Positions 42,287 through 50,764 of a stretch of 64,000 bases of DNA are shown piece by piece (position 1 is the stretch's first letter; each line of letters begins with the position of its first letter). Source of the stretch: an uncultured Collinsella sp. GTDB lineage: Bacteria > Actinomycetota > Coriobacteriia > Coriobacteriales > Coriobacteriaceae. The translations under genes and the position numbers were made by a program. The stretch covers positions 124,001 through 188,000 of the forward strand of contig CAUFMG010000001.1 in NCBI GenBank assembly GCA_959026725.1. Reading direction: 5' to 3'. Under the pieces are notes generated by a model. It was not told the origin of the DNA. It made no database searches and saw only the letters and a list, made by a program, of their open reading frames with translations.

Positions 42287-43690
42287 CTCTGTGGTGTCGT
42301 CGTCCTCGGCAAGTTGGGGAAACACGGCGTCCTTGGGCATGGTGACCTTCGTCAGCGAGGTGAGCTTTTTGCTCAGCGACGTGTCCGTCTTGACCAGGTC
42401 GCTGAGCGTCACGATCTTGTAGCCGTCGGCAATGAGGCCGTCGATAATCTGCGGCAGCGCCTCGAGCGTCTGCTCGGCGCATTCGTCTCTATCGGTGAGC
42501 AGCACGATATTGCCCGGCGTCACCGAATCGAGCACCGTCGAGACCTGCTCGTCGGCACCGTTGAGCAGCCAGTCGCCCGAGTCGATATTCCACGAGACCA
42601 CGGCGGAGACCAGGTCCATCGCATCAATCCAGTTTTGCTCGTCAAAGGCAGCGTAGGGAGCACGCAGTAGCATCGTCTTCACGCCGGTCGCCGACTTAAT
42701 CGCATCGGTGCCTTTCGTGATCTGCTCGCGTACCGCCTCACGGTCCTGATCCTTGAGCGAATCGTCGCTGTAGCTGTTGGATCCGATCTCGCACCCGGCA
42801 TCGACAATCGCCTTGGCCGTGGCAGGAGAGGCCTCGACCGCATCGCCCGAAAGGAAGAACGTCGCGGTGACGCCCTTTTCCTTGAGCACCTGCAAGATCT
42901 GTTTGGTGGCGCCGCTCGGACCCTCGTCAAACGTCAGCGCCACGTACTTTTTGTTGCCCTTGGGCGCCACGCTGGCGCACGCAACGACGCAATCGGTGGC
43001 GGGCACAACCTCGCCGCGGTCTTGCGTCTTGCCCGACTGCTCACCAACCCACACCTCGGAGCGGCCCTGGACACCCCACGTCTGCACATACTCGATAGCG
43101 CCCGTGCCCTCGACCTTGAGCTTGGGCTCGATAACCGTAGCCTGAACCTCGTGCTTCTCGTAGGTGTTACGGCCATCCTTGACCGTCACCTTCTCGCCGC
43201 CCTCGAGTTCGCGGCTATCCCATTTGCCCTGCTTCACGCGCTTGCCGTCGACCTTCACCGACAGCTTTTCGCCCCCATGGCGCTTGAGCACGCTGTCATC
43301 GACGGCCAGCAGGTCGCCTGCGTCGTAGGTGTCAGTCAACTCCTGGTCGTCGATGAGATTCTGCAGCGTAGAGCCCACACGCACCGCGGTCTTCTGGCCG
43401 TTGAGCTCCACGTCCACACTGCGGTTGACGTAGCCCACGACGGCAGCGATAAACAGCACGAGCGCGCAACCCACGGCGATGAGCGCGTAGGGCAGGCGAG
43501 ACGAACGACGGGGCGTACGGCTGTTGCCGATGCGCGCACTGCGGTCGCTAAAGCCGCGGCTATGGTTGAGATACATCGCGCCGGGCTTACGGTGACGCTT
43601 GCGCTGACCGCTGGGCAGCTGCCCCAGGTCGCGGCGCGCCGTCGGACGCGCACCCGAACGCCCGTTTAAGCTGGATCCGTTTTGGCGCAT
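42284..43690 (-). CDS. NodB-like polysaccharide deacetylase, metal site degenerate
   Basis: A 468-residue membrane-anchored protein. A basic cytoplasmic tail (1-65) is followed by one transmembrane helix (about 68-88), an extracellular linker (about 90-240) with a small beta domain, and a NodB homology domain (about 245-445). The first motif reads TFDEGPS rather than TFDDGPS, and the second motif, normally H-S/T-xxH, reads SNSYSDDS with both metal-binding histidines missing. It is therefore probably not an active zinc-dependent deacetylase and may bind peptidoglycan or act structurally. It follows PRC-barrel and YtxH genes on the same strand. GGGAGG precedes the ATG. Confidence 0.8.
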   Translation of the reverse strand: MRQNGSSLNGRSGARPTARRDLGQLPSGQRKRHRKPGAMYLNHSRGFSDRSARIGNSRTPRRSSRLPYALIAVGCALVLFIAAVVGYVNRSVDVELNGQKTAVRVGSTLQNLIDDQELTDTYDAGDLLAVDDSVLKRHGGEKLSVKVDGKRVKQGKWDSRELEGGEKVTVKDGRNTYEKHEVQATVIEPKLKVEGTGAIEYVQTWGVQGRSEVWVGEQSGKTQDRGEVVPATDCVVACASVAPKGNKKYVALTFDEGPSGATKQILQVLKEKGVTATFFLSGDAVEASPATAKAIVDAGCEIGSNSYSDDSLKDQDREAVREQITKGTDAIKSATGVKTMLLRAPYAAFDEQNWIDAMDLVSAVVSWNIDSGDWLLNGADEQVSTVLDSVTPGNIVLLTDRDECAEQTLEALPQIIDGLIADGYKIVTLSDLVKTDTSLSKKLTSLTKVTMPKDAVFPQLAEDDDTTE

Positions 43691-43712
43691 GTGCCCTCCC
43701 CCATAAACACAG

Positions 43713-43740
43713 CAAGCCGGAGCAACAGGTCTCCGGCTTG
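43713..43740 (-). terminator. Hairpin between the PRC-barrel and deacetylase genes
   Basis: The perfect 10-bp stem CAAGCCGGAG / CTCCGGCTTG has an eight-base loop but no good T-tract. It may be an intercistronic stabiliser or a weak terminator. Confidence 0.45.
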
Positions 43741-43762
43741 CCTCCCATCATTTGGTACGTCG

Positions 43763-44518
43763 CTATTTTGTAGCTTTTGACGAGCCTCCGCTCGCCTTTT
43801 GGTATTCGTCCTTAAAGGCCTTGAACATGCCGCGCGTCTTGCCGAGCTGCTTGCCCAGTGCGCGACTGCCCTTGTCCACGGCAACCGATCCCTTGTCGTC
43901 GAGCACCTTGGCGCCCTTTTTGACCTTGTCGCCCACCACGACGCTGGCCTCGGCGGCCTTGGCAGCCGCACCGCCCGAATACCCGAGCGACTTGACCTCG
44001 TCCGAGACGACCATCGCGCCGTTCTCGTAGCCGCGCAGCATCGTCGGCGGCACCTGCGTGTCACCAACCAAAACACTCGAAGCAGCACCGGCGGTCACAT
44101 AGAATGCCTGCACGATGCCCGAGCGCGGCTTGAACTCAACGTCCGAGCAATAGCCCACGACGTCGCCCGATTCCGTGCGCACGTCCATACCGACCCAGAT
44201 GATGCAATCGTCCAGGTTGATGTCGAGGCGCTTGGCCGCAGCGGTATCGTAGGTGCCCTTGACGTCGTCAACCGCGATGGCGCCCTCGTAGACACCAATG
44301 GCGTCGAGCGCTACGAATCGGTCGGGACGCTCGATCATACCCGCGATATCGGACTGGCGGACCATAAAGCCGACCACGCGCGTACCGCCCGGGGTAAAGA
44401 CCGGAAAGTGAATCTTTCCGAGCTTTTTAGGGCTGCGCGGTGTGCCGTCCTTTTTGGTACGCTTGTCCTCAGTAGGCTTGCGATAGATCTTGGCGCCGAC
44501 AAAATCCCCGGCGCGCAT
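43763..44518 (-). CDS. PRC-barrel domain protein
   Basis: A 251-residue soluble protein with two PRC-barrel-like segments (about 5-75, and 100-165 with DVVGYCSDVEFKPRSG). The Lys/Gly/Ala-rich C-terminal tail (about 180-251) is probably flexible. The start overlaps the stop of the upstream YtxH gene by one base (TAATG), so the two are translationally coupled. PRC barrels bind RNA or protein partners. No catalytic residues are apparent, and the physiological role is unknown. Confidence 0.78.
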   Translation of the reverse strand: MRAGDFVGAKIYRKPTEDKRTKKDGTPRSPKKLGKIHFPVFTPGGTRVVGFMVRQSDIAGMIERPDRFVALDAIGVYEGAIAVDDVKGTYDTAAAKRLDINLDDCIIWVGMDVRTESGDVVGYCSDVEFKPRSGIVQAFYVTAGAASSVLVGDTQVPPTMLRGYENGAMVVSDEVKSLGYSGGAAAKAAEASVVVGDKVKKGAKVLDDKGSVAVDKGSRALGKQLGKTRGMFKAFKDEYQKASGGSSKATK

Positions 44519-44907
44519 TATGCCTCGGTCGAGGGCTCCGCAGCCTCGGTATCAGCCTCGACGGCGTTCTCGACCACGACGTCGGCGGCAGGCGTCACGT
44601 TGCCGCCCGAAATGGCGTCGTTGAGCTGCTCGCGCAGCTGGTCCATGCGCTCGCGGGCCAGGTCGACCTTGGCGCGCAGGTCGTCGGTCTTGGCGTCGAC
44701 CATCGGGCCAAAGTCATTCACCGCAGCACGGGCCTCCTCGGCGCTGTGCTCGTAGGTGTCGCGCATATTGTCCCAGGCGTCGTTGGCGATATCGGCAGCC
44801 ATGGCGCGGGTCTCGGCGCCCGAGCGCGGGGCCAGAGCAACGCCGACAATAGCGCCGGCAGCGGCACCAAAAAGTGCGCCGGAGACAAAGCTGAAAGTCT
44901 TACCCAT
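44518..44907 (-). CDS. YtxH-domain small membrane protein
   Basis: A 129-residue protein starting at 44907 (AGGAGAGGAA upstream). A single N-terminal glycine-rich transmembrane helix (FSFVSGALFGAAAGAIVGVALAP, about 4-26) ends with the SGAETR motif typical of YtxH. A long amphipathic, probably coiled-coil helix (about 35-105) and an acidic tail follow. Such proteins are often stress-related and membrane-associated, but no biochemical role is known. It starts a small minus-strand operon with the PRC-barrel gene. A TATAAT on the minus strand at 44964-44959 is a good -10 candidate for this operon. Confidence 0.82.
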   Translation of the reverse strand: MGKTFSFVSGALFGAAAGAIVGVALAPRSGAETRAMAADIANDAWDNMRDTYEHSAEEARAAVNDFGPMVDAKTDDLRAKVDLARERMDQLREQLNDAISGGNVTPAADVVVENAVEADTEAAEPSTEA

Positions 44908-44958
44908 GATCATTCCTCTCCTGCGGGCACGTCGGTGCCCACCGTTTGAATGCTGTCC

Positions 44959-44964
44959 ATTATA
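44959..44964 (-). promoter_or_regulatory. -10 element of the YtxH/PRC operon
   Basis: A perfect TATAAT on the minus strand, 51 bases upstream of the YtxH start codon. No clear -35 box was found at the normal spacing. Confidence 0.45.
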
Positions 44965-45043
44965 CCCGCAGCGCATCACTTGCCGCTCCGCTCATCTGCG
45001 TACGGCAAAGGCGCAGGTACGTGATGGTGATAAACGCGTAGGC

Positions 45044-45877
45044 CTACTCCTGGGGCATAGCCGGCATGGCCACCGTGGCACCCGGGTCCTCGCCGGCGCC
45101 GTCCACGAGCGGCAGGCCGCCCTCATGCGCAGGTCCTGCCGGAACCGTCGCAGCACCGCCAAAGACGGCAGCGGAGGCCTCGTGGTTCTCGGCAACCGCG
45201 CCCTCGGTATCAATCGCCACCTGGGGCTCGTCGTCAAAGTTGGGGACGCCCTGGGGCTCGGTGGGAACGGGCTCGGCGGTCGCATCGGCAACGGGCCCGG
45301 CGTCGACCGGCACATCGCCCTCGTCAGCGCCCTCGTCCTCGGCAGCATCTTCGCCGTTCGCAGCGGCGACGGCCTCGTGAGGATCCTTGCCCTCGGCCTC
45401 GGCGCGCATGCCCAGCACCAGGTTGCGCAGGCCCGCGACCGTGCCCTCCACGTCGGGGGCAGGCTGGTCGGCGTGCAGGTACGCCCAGTCCATCATAAAG
45501 GTGGCCGAAGACAGCGCACCGATGGCCAGCGCGTCGTCGGGACACGAAAGCTCAACCTCAAAAACGCGCTCGTCGTGCTCGCTTACGCGCGTGCGGCCGC
45601 ACGAGATGCTACCGGCAAGACCGGTCTCGTTCATGAGCTCGACCGTCACATGCTCAAGCAGATGGCAAAGCTCGGTCTGGCCCATGCAGTCCTGGAACTC
45701 GCGGCCGGAATCACCCAGGCACAGGTGCTTGGCAATCGCCGGCACCAGGTAATACACGCGCGCCGTAGCCTCGATATCCTCCGAGGTCATGAGCGGCATG
45801 CCGGGGTTCACCAGCACGTGCGCGCAGATCTTGTCCTCGCTGACGGTGACCTTAAGGATGTTAAACAGGCCTGCCAT
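45044..45877 (-). CDS. Protein with a cyanophycin-synthetase-N-domain-like region and acidic tail
   Basis: A 277-residue protein. Residues 1-150 contain CHLLEHVTVELMNETGL and CGRTRVSEHDERVFEVELS. This strongly recalls the N-terminal domain of cyanophycin synthetase (HLIEHVALEL...GKTR...), yet no ATP-grasp or Mur-ligase domain follows. Residues 160-277 are Ala/Glu/Asp/Pro-rich and probably disordered. It may have kept a binding function of the N-domain. It lies 24 bases upstream of the CNNM/CorC gene's 3' end, in a run of same-strand genes. GGGGAGAG precedes the ATG. I cannot assign a function. Confidence 0.65.
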   Translation of the reverse strand: MAGLFNILKVTVSEDKICAHVLVNPGMPLMTSEDIEATARVYYLVPAIAKHLCLGDSGREFQDCMGQTELCHLLEHVTVELMNETGLAGSISCGRTRVSEHDERVFEVELSCPDDALAIGALSSATFMMDWAYLHADQPAPDVEGTVAGLRNLVLGMRAEAEGKDPHEAVAAANGEDAAEDEGADEGDVPVDAGPVADATAEPVPTEPQGVPNFDDEPQVAIDTEGAVAENHEASAAVFGGAATVPAGPAHEGGLPLVDGAGEDPGATVAMPAMPQE

Positions 45878-45901
45878 AACTCTCCCCTACTCTTCCTTGT
45901 C

Positions 45902-47275
45902 CTACTCGTCGCCGTCGTGCGGATTCGCGGAACCCGCACCCGACGTCGTCGGCTCGTCTACCGAAGACTCGGAATCCTTCTTATCGGTTTCGGCCGGAGC
46001 GATCACGCGAATGAGCGAGATGCGCTGGCCACGCATCGACTGCACTTTAAACTTGTACCCCGCAACCTCAAACACCTCTCCGATGTCGGGCACCGAGTCG
46101 CAAAGCTCCAAAATCCAGCCGGCGATGGTCTCATAATCATCGCTTTCCTCAAGCGGCCAACCAAGCTCAATCGCGTCATCGCACGAAAAACGCCCATCAA
46201 CGAGCCACTCGCGGCGCGAAAGGCGCGTGAGATACTTGTTGTCGGGGTCGAACTCGTCCTCGATCTCGCCGACGATCTCCTCGACGATGTCCTCGATAGT
46301 GATAATGCCGGCCGTGCCGCCGTACTCGTCCACGACCACCACGATCTGGTCGTGCGAGGTCTGCATCTCGGACAGCAGCGGCAGGATGTCCTTGGTGTCG
46401 GGCACAAAGGTGGCGTCGCGCAAAAAGCCGGCGATGGGCTGGTCGCCTTTGCCGTCGAGCGCGGGCTGAATCAGGTCCTTGATGTGCGCGATGCCGGCGA
46501 CGTTGTCGGGATCCTCGTGATAGACGGGGATGCGGCTAAAGCCGGTCTGGCGCATGGTGGACAGCACGTCGGCGACCGTCTCGTCGTCCTCGCACATGGT
46601 GGTGTCCACGCGCGGCACCATGACCTCGCGGGCAACGGTGTCGCCCAGGTCGAAGATCTCGTGGATCATGCGCTTTTCCTCGTCGAGCAGGTCGTCCTGC
46701 TCCGAGACCATGTACTTGATCTCTTCTTCCGAGACGTTCTGGCGGTCGTCGGCACTCTTGATGCGCAGGATACGGGCCAGGCCATCGGAGCAAGCACCAG
46801 TTAGCCACACGAGCGGACGGGCGATCTTTTGGAAAAACGACAACGGCCCCACAACCTGCTTGGACACGCCTTCGGCGTTGGCCAGGCCGATGCGCTTGGG
46901 GACGAGCTCGCCGATCACGATGGACACGAAGGCGACCGCGACGGTGATGATGACCGGCGCCAGGCCGCGTGCGATGGCGGAGAGCGGCGCGATGCCAAAG
47001 CTCATGAGCCACGTGGCGAGCGGGTCGGACAGACTCGTCGAGGCGACGGCGGACGAGGCGAAGCCCACGAGCGTGATGGCGACCTGGATGGTGGCGAGCA
47101 GCTGGTCGGAGTCGGCAGCCAGCTTAATGGCACGCTCGGCGCGCTTGTCGCCTTCCTCGGCCTCGTGCTCCAGCACGGCGCGCTTGGCCGTGGTGAGCGC
47201 CATCTCAGACATAGAGAAGTAGCCGTTGATGAGGGTCAAAACGAGGGTGGTGATAAGGGAGATGGTTATGTCCAT
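45902..47275 (-). CDS. Hemolysin-family CNNM/CorC membrane protein
   Basis: A 457-residue protein. An N-terminal DUF21 (CNNM) transmembrane domain (about 1-200) carries the conserved ISLITTLVLTLINGYFSMSEMAL helix. A CBS pair (about 215-335; MVPRVDTTMCEDDETVADVL) and a C-terminal CorC_HlyC domain (about 350-435) follow, then an acidic tail. Homologues are Mg/Co transport proteins or regulators rather than true haemolysins. The ATG at 47275 is used because it gives the family N-terminus; its Shine-Dalgarno is weak and distant. It overlaps no neighbour and lies close to the hemolysin-III gene upstream. Confidence 0.85.
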   Translation of the reverse strand: MDITISLITTLVLTLINGYFSMSEMALTTAKRAVLEHEAEEGDKRAERAIKLAADSDQLLATIQVAITLVGFASSAVASTSLSDPLATWLMSFGIAPLSAIARGLAPVIITVAVAFVSIVIGELVPKRIGLANAEGVSKQVVGPLSFFQKIARPLVWLTGACSDGLARILRIKSADDRQNVSEEEIKYMVSEQDDLLDEEKRMIHEIFDLGDTVAREVMVPRVDTTMCEDDETVADVLSTMRQTGFSRIPVYHEDPDNVAGIAHIKDLIQPALDGKGDQPIAGFLRDATFVPDTKDILPLLSEMQTSHDQIVVVVDEYGGTAGIITIEDIVEEIVGEIEDEFDPDNKYLTRLSRREWLVDGRFSCDDAIELGWPLEESDDYETIAGWILELCDSVPDIGEVFEVAGYKFKVQSMRGQRISLIRVIAPAETDKKDSESSVDEPTTSGAGSANPHDGDE

Positions 47276-47388
47276 CGGGAGTTTCTCGAACCTCCAAGAT
47301 TCGGGACGTCGGATTAAAACGTTGATGGCGGATAGGGCAGTTGCGCCCGGCGGCCGCTTGGATGGGCCCGCGGGCACAGGCGCGATCG

Positions 47389-48072
47389 CTAGATTACGAA
47401 GAGAATCACCGCCATGAACTGGAAGATGCTGCCGGCGAGTACCCACAGGTGAAACACGCTGTGAAGATAGCGCACGTTTTTGGCGATATAGAACGGCACG
47501 CCCGCGGTGTAGCACACGCCGCCGACGGCGAGCAGGGCAAGTGCCACGGGGTTGAGCAGCGCCACAAGTTCAGGCAGCTTAAAGACAACGAGCCAGCCCA
47601 TCAGCAGATAGACCAGGCCGCTTACCCAATGCGGCTGGCGCTCGCGCAGGAAGCACTCGAGGGCGATGCCGATGATGGCGATGGCCCATACGGCAAAGAA
47701 CAGCACAGCGCCGCCGTCGTTTGCGAGCGTGATGAGGCAAAACGGCGTATAGCTGCCGGCTATGAGCAGGTAGATGCAGCTGTGATCGATGATGCGAAAC
47801 ACGCGCTTGGCGCGCGCGGGCTGAATCGCGTGGTAGAGCGTGGAGGCTAGGTATTCGAGGATAATGCTGACGCCATAGACAATCGCCGCGGCCATGTGGG
47901 CCGGGCCTCCGCCGCGCAGGGCGGCGAATACGATCAGGAGCACCAGGCCCGCGATACCCAGCAGGCAGCCGACACCATGGGTGACGGAGTTCATGATCTC
48001 CTCACCCACCGTGTAGTGTGGAACGGCCGCGGTCTTGGGTCGCGGCTTAGAACTGTCGCTCGAATCGGACAT
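47389..48072 (-). CDS. Hemolysin III / PAQR-family membrane protein
   Basis: A 227-residue protein with seven hydrophobic segments, the standard YqfA/hemolysin-III size. The conserved motifs are HGVGCLLG in helix 1, LYHAIQPARAKRVFRIIDHSCIYLLIAGSYTPF around helices 3-4, and HSVFHLWVLAGSIFQF in helix 7. The His and Ser/Asp residues correspond to the zinc-binding site of the PAQR fold. The start at 48072 is chosen because GGAGGA lies upstream; a TTG six codons earlier is out of place relative to the SD. Its function is unknown, possibly lipid or envelope homeostasis. Confidence 0.85.
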   Translation of the reverse strand: MSDSSDSSKPRPKTAAVPHYTVGEEIMNSVTHGVGCLLGIAGLVLLIVFAALRGGGPAHMAAAIVYGVSIILEYLASTLYHAIQPARAKRVFRIIDHSCIYLLIAGSYTPFCLITLANDGGAVLFFAVWAIAIIGIALECFLRERQPHWVSGLVYLLMGWLVVFKLPELVALLNPVALALLAVGGVCYTAGVPFYIAKNVRYLHSVFHLWVLAGSIFQFMAVILFVI

Positions 48073-48179
48073 GCCGGTTACATCCTCCAACGTAAAGAGT
48101 TCTCAACACTATATCAAAGCGTCTGGGTACGTGCGAAATTTGCACCATACGCGACCCTTTGTTTACCCATTCTTTGCCT

Positions 48180-48193
48180 GTTGACGCATCAAC
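48180..48193. promoter_or_regulatory. Operator 1, GTTGACGCATCAAC
   Basis: A perfect 14-base inverted repeat overlapping the -35 box of the hydrolase promoter. It is nearly identical to the element at 130-143. Confidence 0.55.
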
Positions 48194-48209
48194 GGCGAAC
48201 GTCCATAAT
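48181..48209 (+). promoter_or_regulatory. Sigma-70 type promoter of the membrane hydrolase gene
   Basis: TTGACG (48181-48186) and CATAAT (48204-48209) are separated by 17 bases. Operator 1 covers the -35 element, and operator 2 lies just downstream of the expected transcription start. Confidence 0.6.
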
Positions 48210-48224
48210 GCGCTTGCATTAAAT

Positions 48225-48238
48225 GTTGATGTATTAAC
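48225..48238. promoter_or_regulatory. Operator 2, GTTGATGTATTAAC
   Basis: A second copy of the GTTRA-N4-TYAAC pattern, 45 bases downstream of operator 1 from centre to centre. A repressor binding both could block or loop the promoter. Confidence 0.5.
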
Positions 48239-48258
48239 ATCTTATAGGAGAATACCGC

Positions 48259-49224
48259 ATGGCTCAAAACGCACGTTCCCATCGAAAGCTCAAGATAGCC
48301 GGCATCGTTGCACTGGTGGTTGTCGTTGCGCTGCTCGGATTTGCCGGCAACTTTTTGTTTGACTTTGCCCTGAACCCCCAAGCGCCGTACACCATGAAGA
48401 TGATGCAGGATAGCAAAAACGACAAAAAAGGTGAACAGCCGGATGCCGAGGACACCGAGGCGCGGGCGTGGTTTAAGGAGAACCGCAAGGGCAGCAGCCT
48501 CACCGCAGATGACGGAACCGAACTTGCCGCTTGGTATTTTGCTGCTTCGGAGAGCACGCACGACTACGTCGTCTGCCTGCATGGATATACCAACGAGCCC
48601 ATCGGTATGGCCCGATACGTCAAGCGATTCCACGACCGCGGCATGAACGTGCTCGCGCCCGCCGCCCGCGCCCACGAGCGCTCCGGCGGCGACTATATCG
48701 GCATGGGCTGGCCCGAGCGCCTCGACATCGTCGCATGGATCGAGCGAATCGTTCAGGCTGACCCCGGGGCGCGCATCCTGGTCTTTGGCGAGTCGATGGG
48801 TGCGGCAACCGCCATGAACGTCGCGGGGGAATCTCTGCCCGCAAACGTGAAATGCATTATCGAGGACTGCGGTTACACGAGTGTCTGGGACGAGTTTTCT
48901 CTGCAGCTCAAGGACGTGTTCGGCCTGCCCAGCTTTCCCTTGCTCGATGTGGCAAACTTGGTGTGCAACGTGCGCGCAGGCTACGACTTTCATAAGGCGA
49001 GCAGCGTGGAGCAACTCAAACACGCGACGGTTCCCATGCTGTTTATCCACGGCGACCAGGACACCTTTGTGCCGTACAGTATGCTCGACCAAAACTACGA
49101 CGCGTGCGCCAGCAAGGTCAAGCAGAAGCTCACCATCCATGGCGCCACCCATGCCAAGAGTGCGCAAGTTGATCCCGAGCTCTACTGGAACACGGTCGAC
49201 GACTTCCTCGACGAGTATTTTTAG
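48259..49224 (+). CDS. Membrane-anchored alpha/beta hydrolase (BAAT/DLH-like)
   Basis: A 321-residue protein with one N-terminal transmembrane helix (about 12-36) that anchors an extracellular alpha/beta-hydrolase domain. The oxyanion motif CLHGYTNEP is at about 100-108, the nucleophile elbow GESMGAA at about 177-183, the Asp in HGDQDTFVP at about 274, and a His near 298 (GATHAKS). It resembles B. subtilis YqkD and Lactobacillus cell-surface hydrolases. The gene is tightly regulated by sequence: its promoter has two matching 14-base operators. The substrate is unknown; a bile-acid- or ester-type compound is possible. TAGGAG precedes the ATG. Confidence 0.85.
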   Translation: MAQNARSHRKLKIAGIVALVVVVALLGFAGNFLFDFALNPQAPYTMKMMQDSKNDKKGEQPDAEDTEARAWFKENRKGSSLTADDGTELAAWYFAASESTHDYVVCLHGYTNEPIGMARYVKRFHDRGMNVLAPAARAHERSGGDYIGMGWPERLDIVAWIERIVQADPGARILVFGESMGAATAMNVAGESLPANVKCIIEDCGYTSVWDEFSLQLKDVFGLPSFPLLDVANLVCNVRAGYDFHKASSVEQLKHATVPMLFIHGDQDTFVPYSMLDQNYDACASKVKQKLTIHGATHAKSAQVDPELYWNTVDDFLDEYF

Positions 49225-49261
49225 GCAAAAAGCAACGTCTGGGGCTTTATCTGACCCCCTA

Positions 49262-49393
49262 TTTTCGGAAGTATGCGGCAAAATCTGGGACTGCCGACCA
49301 GACCGCAGTTTTACCAACAATTTATCAGGTGTTTTGTTGCCAAAAAATGTCGTGTGCTCGGCGATCTCGAAATTTACCGCATACTTCCGAAAA
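49262..49393. repeat. Inverted repeat with perfect 17-bp arms
   Basis: The arms 49262-49278 and 49377-49393 are exact reverse complements around a 98-base AT-rich loop. The geometry (17-27 base arms, about 100-base loop) matches the palindromes at 59724 and 59971, but the sequence is different. Confidence 0.75.
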
Positions 49394-49427
49394 GCCGCCC
49401 GTGGACACTGTGCTCACGGGCGGCTTT
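49391..49427. terminator. Bidirectional terminator
   Basis: The perfect 13-bp stem AAAGCCGCCCGTG / CACGGGCGGCTTT has T-runs on both strands, between convergent genes. Confidence 0.85.
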
Positions 49428-49475
49428 TGCTAACGTTGCGCCACAAAAGCGCTTGATATGTCCAATAGCTAGGCG

Positions 49476-50681
49476 CTACTTGACCTCGATGAGCTCATAC
49501 TCGCTCGTGCCCAGGCCAATCTTCTCGGCGTGCGCGATGCACACGCGCCAGTCGGTGTCGGGATGCGTGATGCAGAAGGGATCCTTGGCCTGCTCGCCCT
49601 CCAGATGCTCGTGGTTGTGCTCCATCTTGGCCGCGCTATCGGTGAGCTCGGTGTTGGGCAGCGGCTCGGACGCCATGACGGCATCGGCGCAGGCCTGGTC
49701 GATGGCGACCGGGTCGAAGCTCGCGAACATGCCGATGTCGTTGACGATAGGTGTGTCGTTTTCGGGATGGCAATCGCAGTTGGGGCTGATATCCATGGCA
49801 AGCGAGATGTGGAAGCTCGGGCGGCCGTCGACGACGGCCTTGGTGTACTCGGCGATCTTGCAGTTGAGCACGTCGGCCGCAGCGTCATAGCCGGGCTTGA
49901 TGCAGTCCTGGTTGCATGCCGCAATGCAGCGTCCGCAACCCACGCAGCGATCGTGGTCGATGGCGGCCACGTGCACCGTGCGGGTGTTGCCGTTGGCAAG
50001 CTCGCGCTCGCGGGTATCGTCAAACGAGATGGCGTTGTGCGCACAGATCTTTTCGCAGGCACGGCAGCCAACGCAGTGCTCGGTCGCGACGTTCGGCTTG
50101 CCGGCGGCATGCTGCTCCATCTTGCCGGCACGGCTGCCGCCACCCATGCCCAGATTCTTCATGGCGCCGCCAAAGCCGGCCTGCTCATGGCCCTTAAAGT
50201 GGGTGAGGCTAATCACGATATCGGCATCCATGAGTGCCTGACCGATCTTGGCCTCGCGCACGTACTCGCCGCCCTCGACCGGGACGAGCGCCTCGTCGGT
50301 GCCCTTGAGACCGTCGGCGATGATGATCTGGCAACCCGTGGCATACGGAGTAAAACCGTTCTGGTAGGCGGTGTCGATGTGCTCGAGCGCGTTTTTGCGG
50401 CTACCCACATAGAGCGTGTTGCAGTCGGTGAGGAAGGGCTTGCCGCCCAGCTCCTTCACGACATCCGCGACGGCGCGAGCGTAGTTGGGGCGCAAAAAGC
50501 TCAGGTTGCCCAACTCGCCAAAGTGAATCTTGATGGCGACGAACTTGTTCTCAAAGTCGATCTGCTCAATTCCGGCGTGACGGATGAGGCGCTTGAGCTT
50601 GTCGAGCTGGCTCTCGCGAGCATGCGTGCGCAGGTTGGTGAAGTACACCTTAGCGGGTGCTGCGGGTGCAGTTGCGGTCAT
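49476..50681 (-). CDS. DUF362 protein with two 4Fe-4S clusters
   Basis: A 401-residue cytoplasmic protein. A DUF362 domain (about 10-190 and 260-360) is interrupted by two ferredoxin-type clusters, CVGCRACEKIC (about 203-213) and CVGCGRCIAAC (about 245-255). The MKNLGMGGGSRAGKMEQH segment is the DUF362 signature. The family is thought to take part in electron transfer or reductive chemistry in anaerobes. No partner gene lies nearby, because the neighbours are transcribed as separate units. GAGGGGAT precedes the ATG. Redox chemistry in an anaerobic gut bacterium is a reasonable inference, but the substrate is unknown. Confidence 0.85.
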   Translation of the reverse strand: MTATAPAAPAKVYFTNLRTHARESQLDKLKRLIRHAGIEQIDFENKFVAIKIHFGELGNLSFLRPNYARAVADVVKELGGKPFLTDCNTLYVGSRKNALEHIDTAYQNGFTPYATGCQIIIADGLKGTDEALVPVEGGEYVREAKIGQALMDADIVISLTHFKGHEQAGFGGAMKNLGMGGGSRAGKMEQHAAGKPNVATEHCVGCRACEKICAHNAISFDDTRERELANGNTRTVHVAAIDHDRCVGCGRCIAACNQDCIKPGYDAAADVLNCKIAEYTKAVVDGRPSFHISLAMDISPNCDCHPENDTPIVNDIGMFASFDPVAIDQACADAVMASEPLPNTELTDSAAKMEHNHEHLEGEQAKDPFCITHPDTDWRVCIAHAEKIGLGTSEYELIEVK

Positions 50682-50764
50682 AGATCTATCCCCTCGGTCT
50701 ATATGGCGTTACAGACATAAGAGGATGGTACCCGCTGAAGTAGGGTCAAAGTCAAGCGCGAAAC

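Noticed and set aside
48259..49224. Bile salt hydrolase or other named enzyme assignment for the membrane hydrolase
   Set aside because: The Ser-Asp-His alpha/beta-hydrolase fold is clear, but nothing in the sequence fixes the substrate. Bile salt hydrolases are of a different (Ntn) fold.
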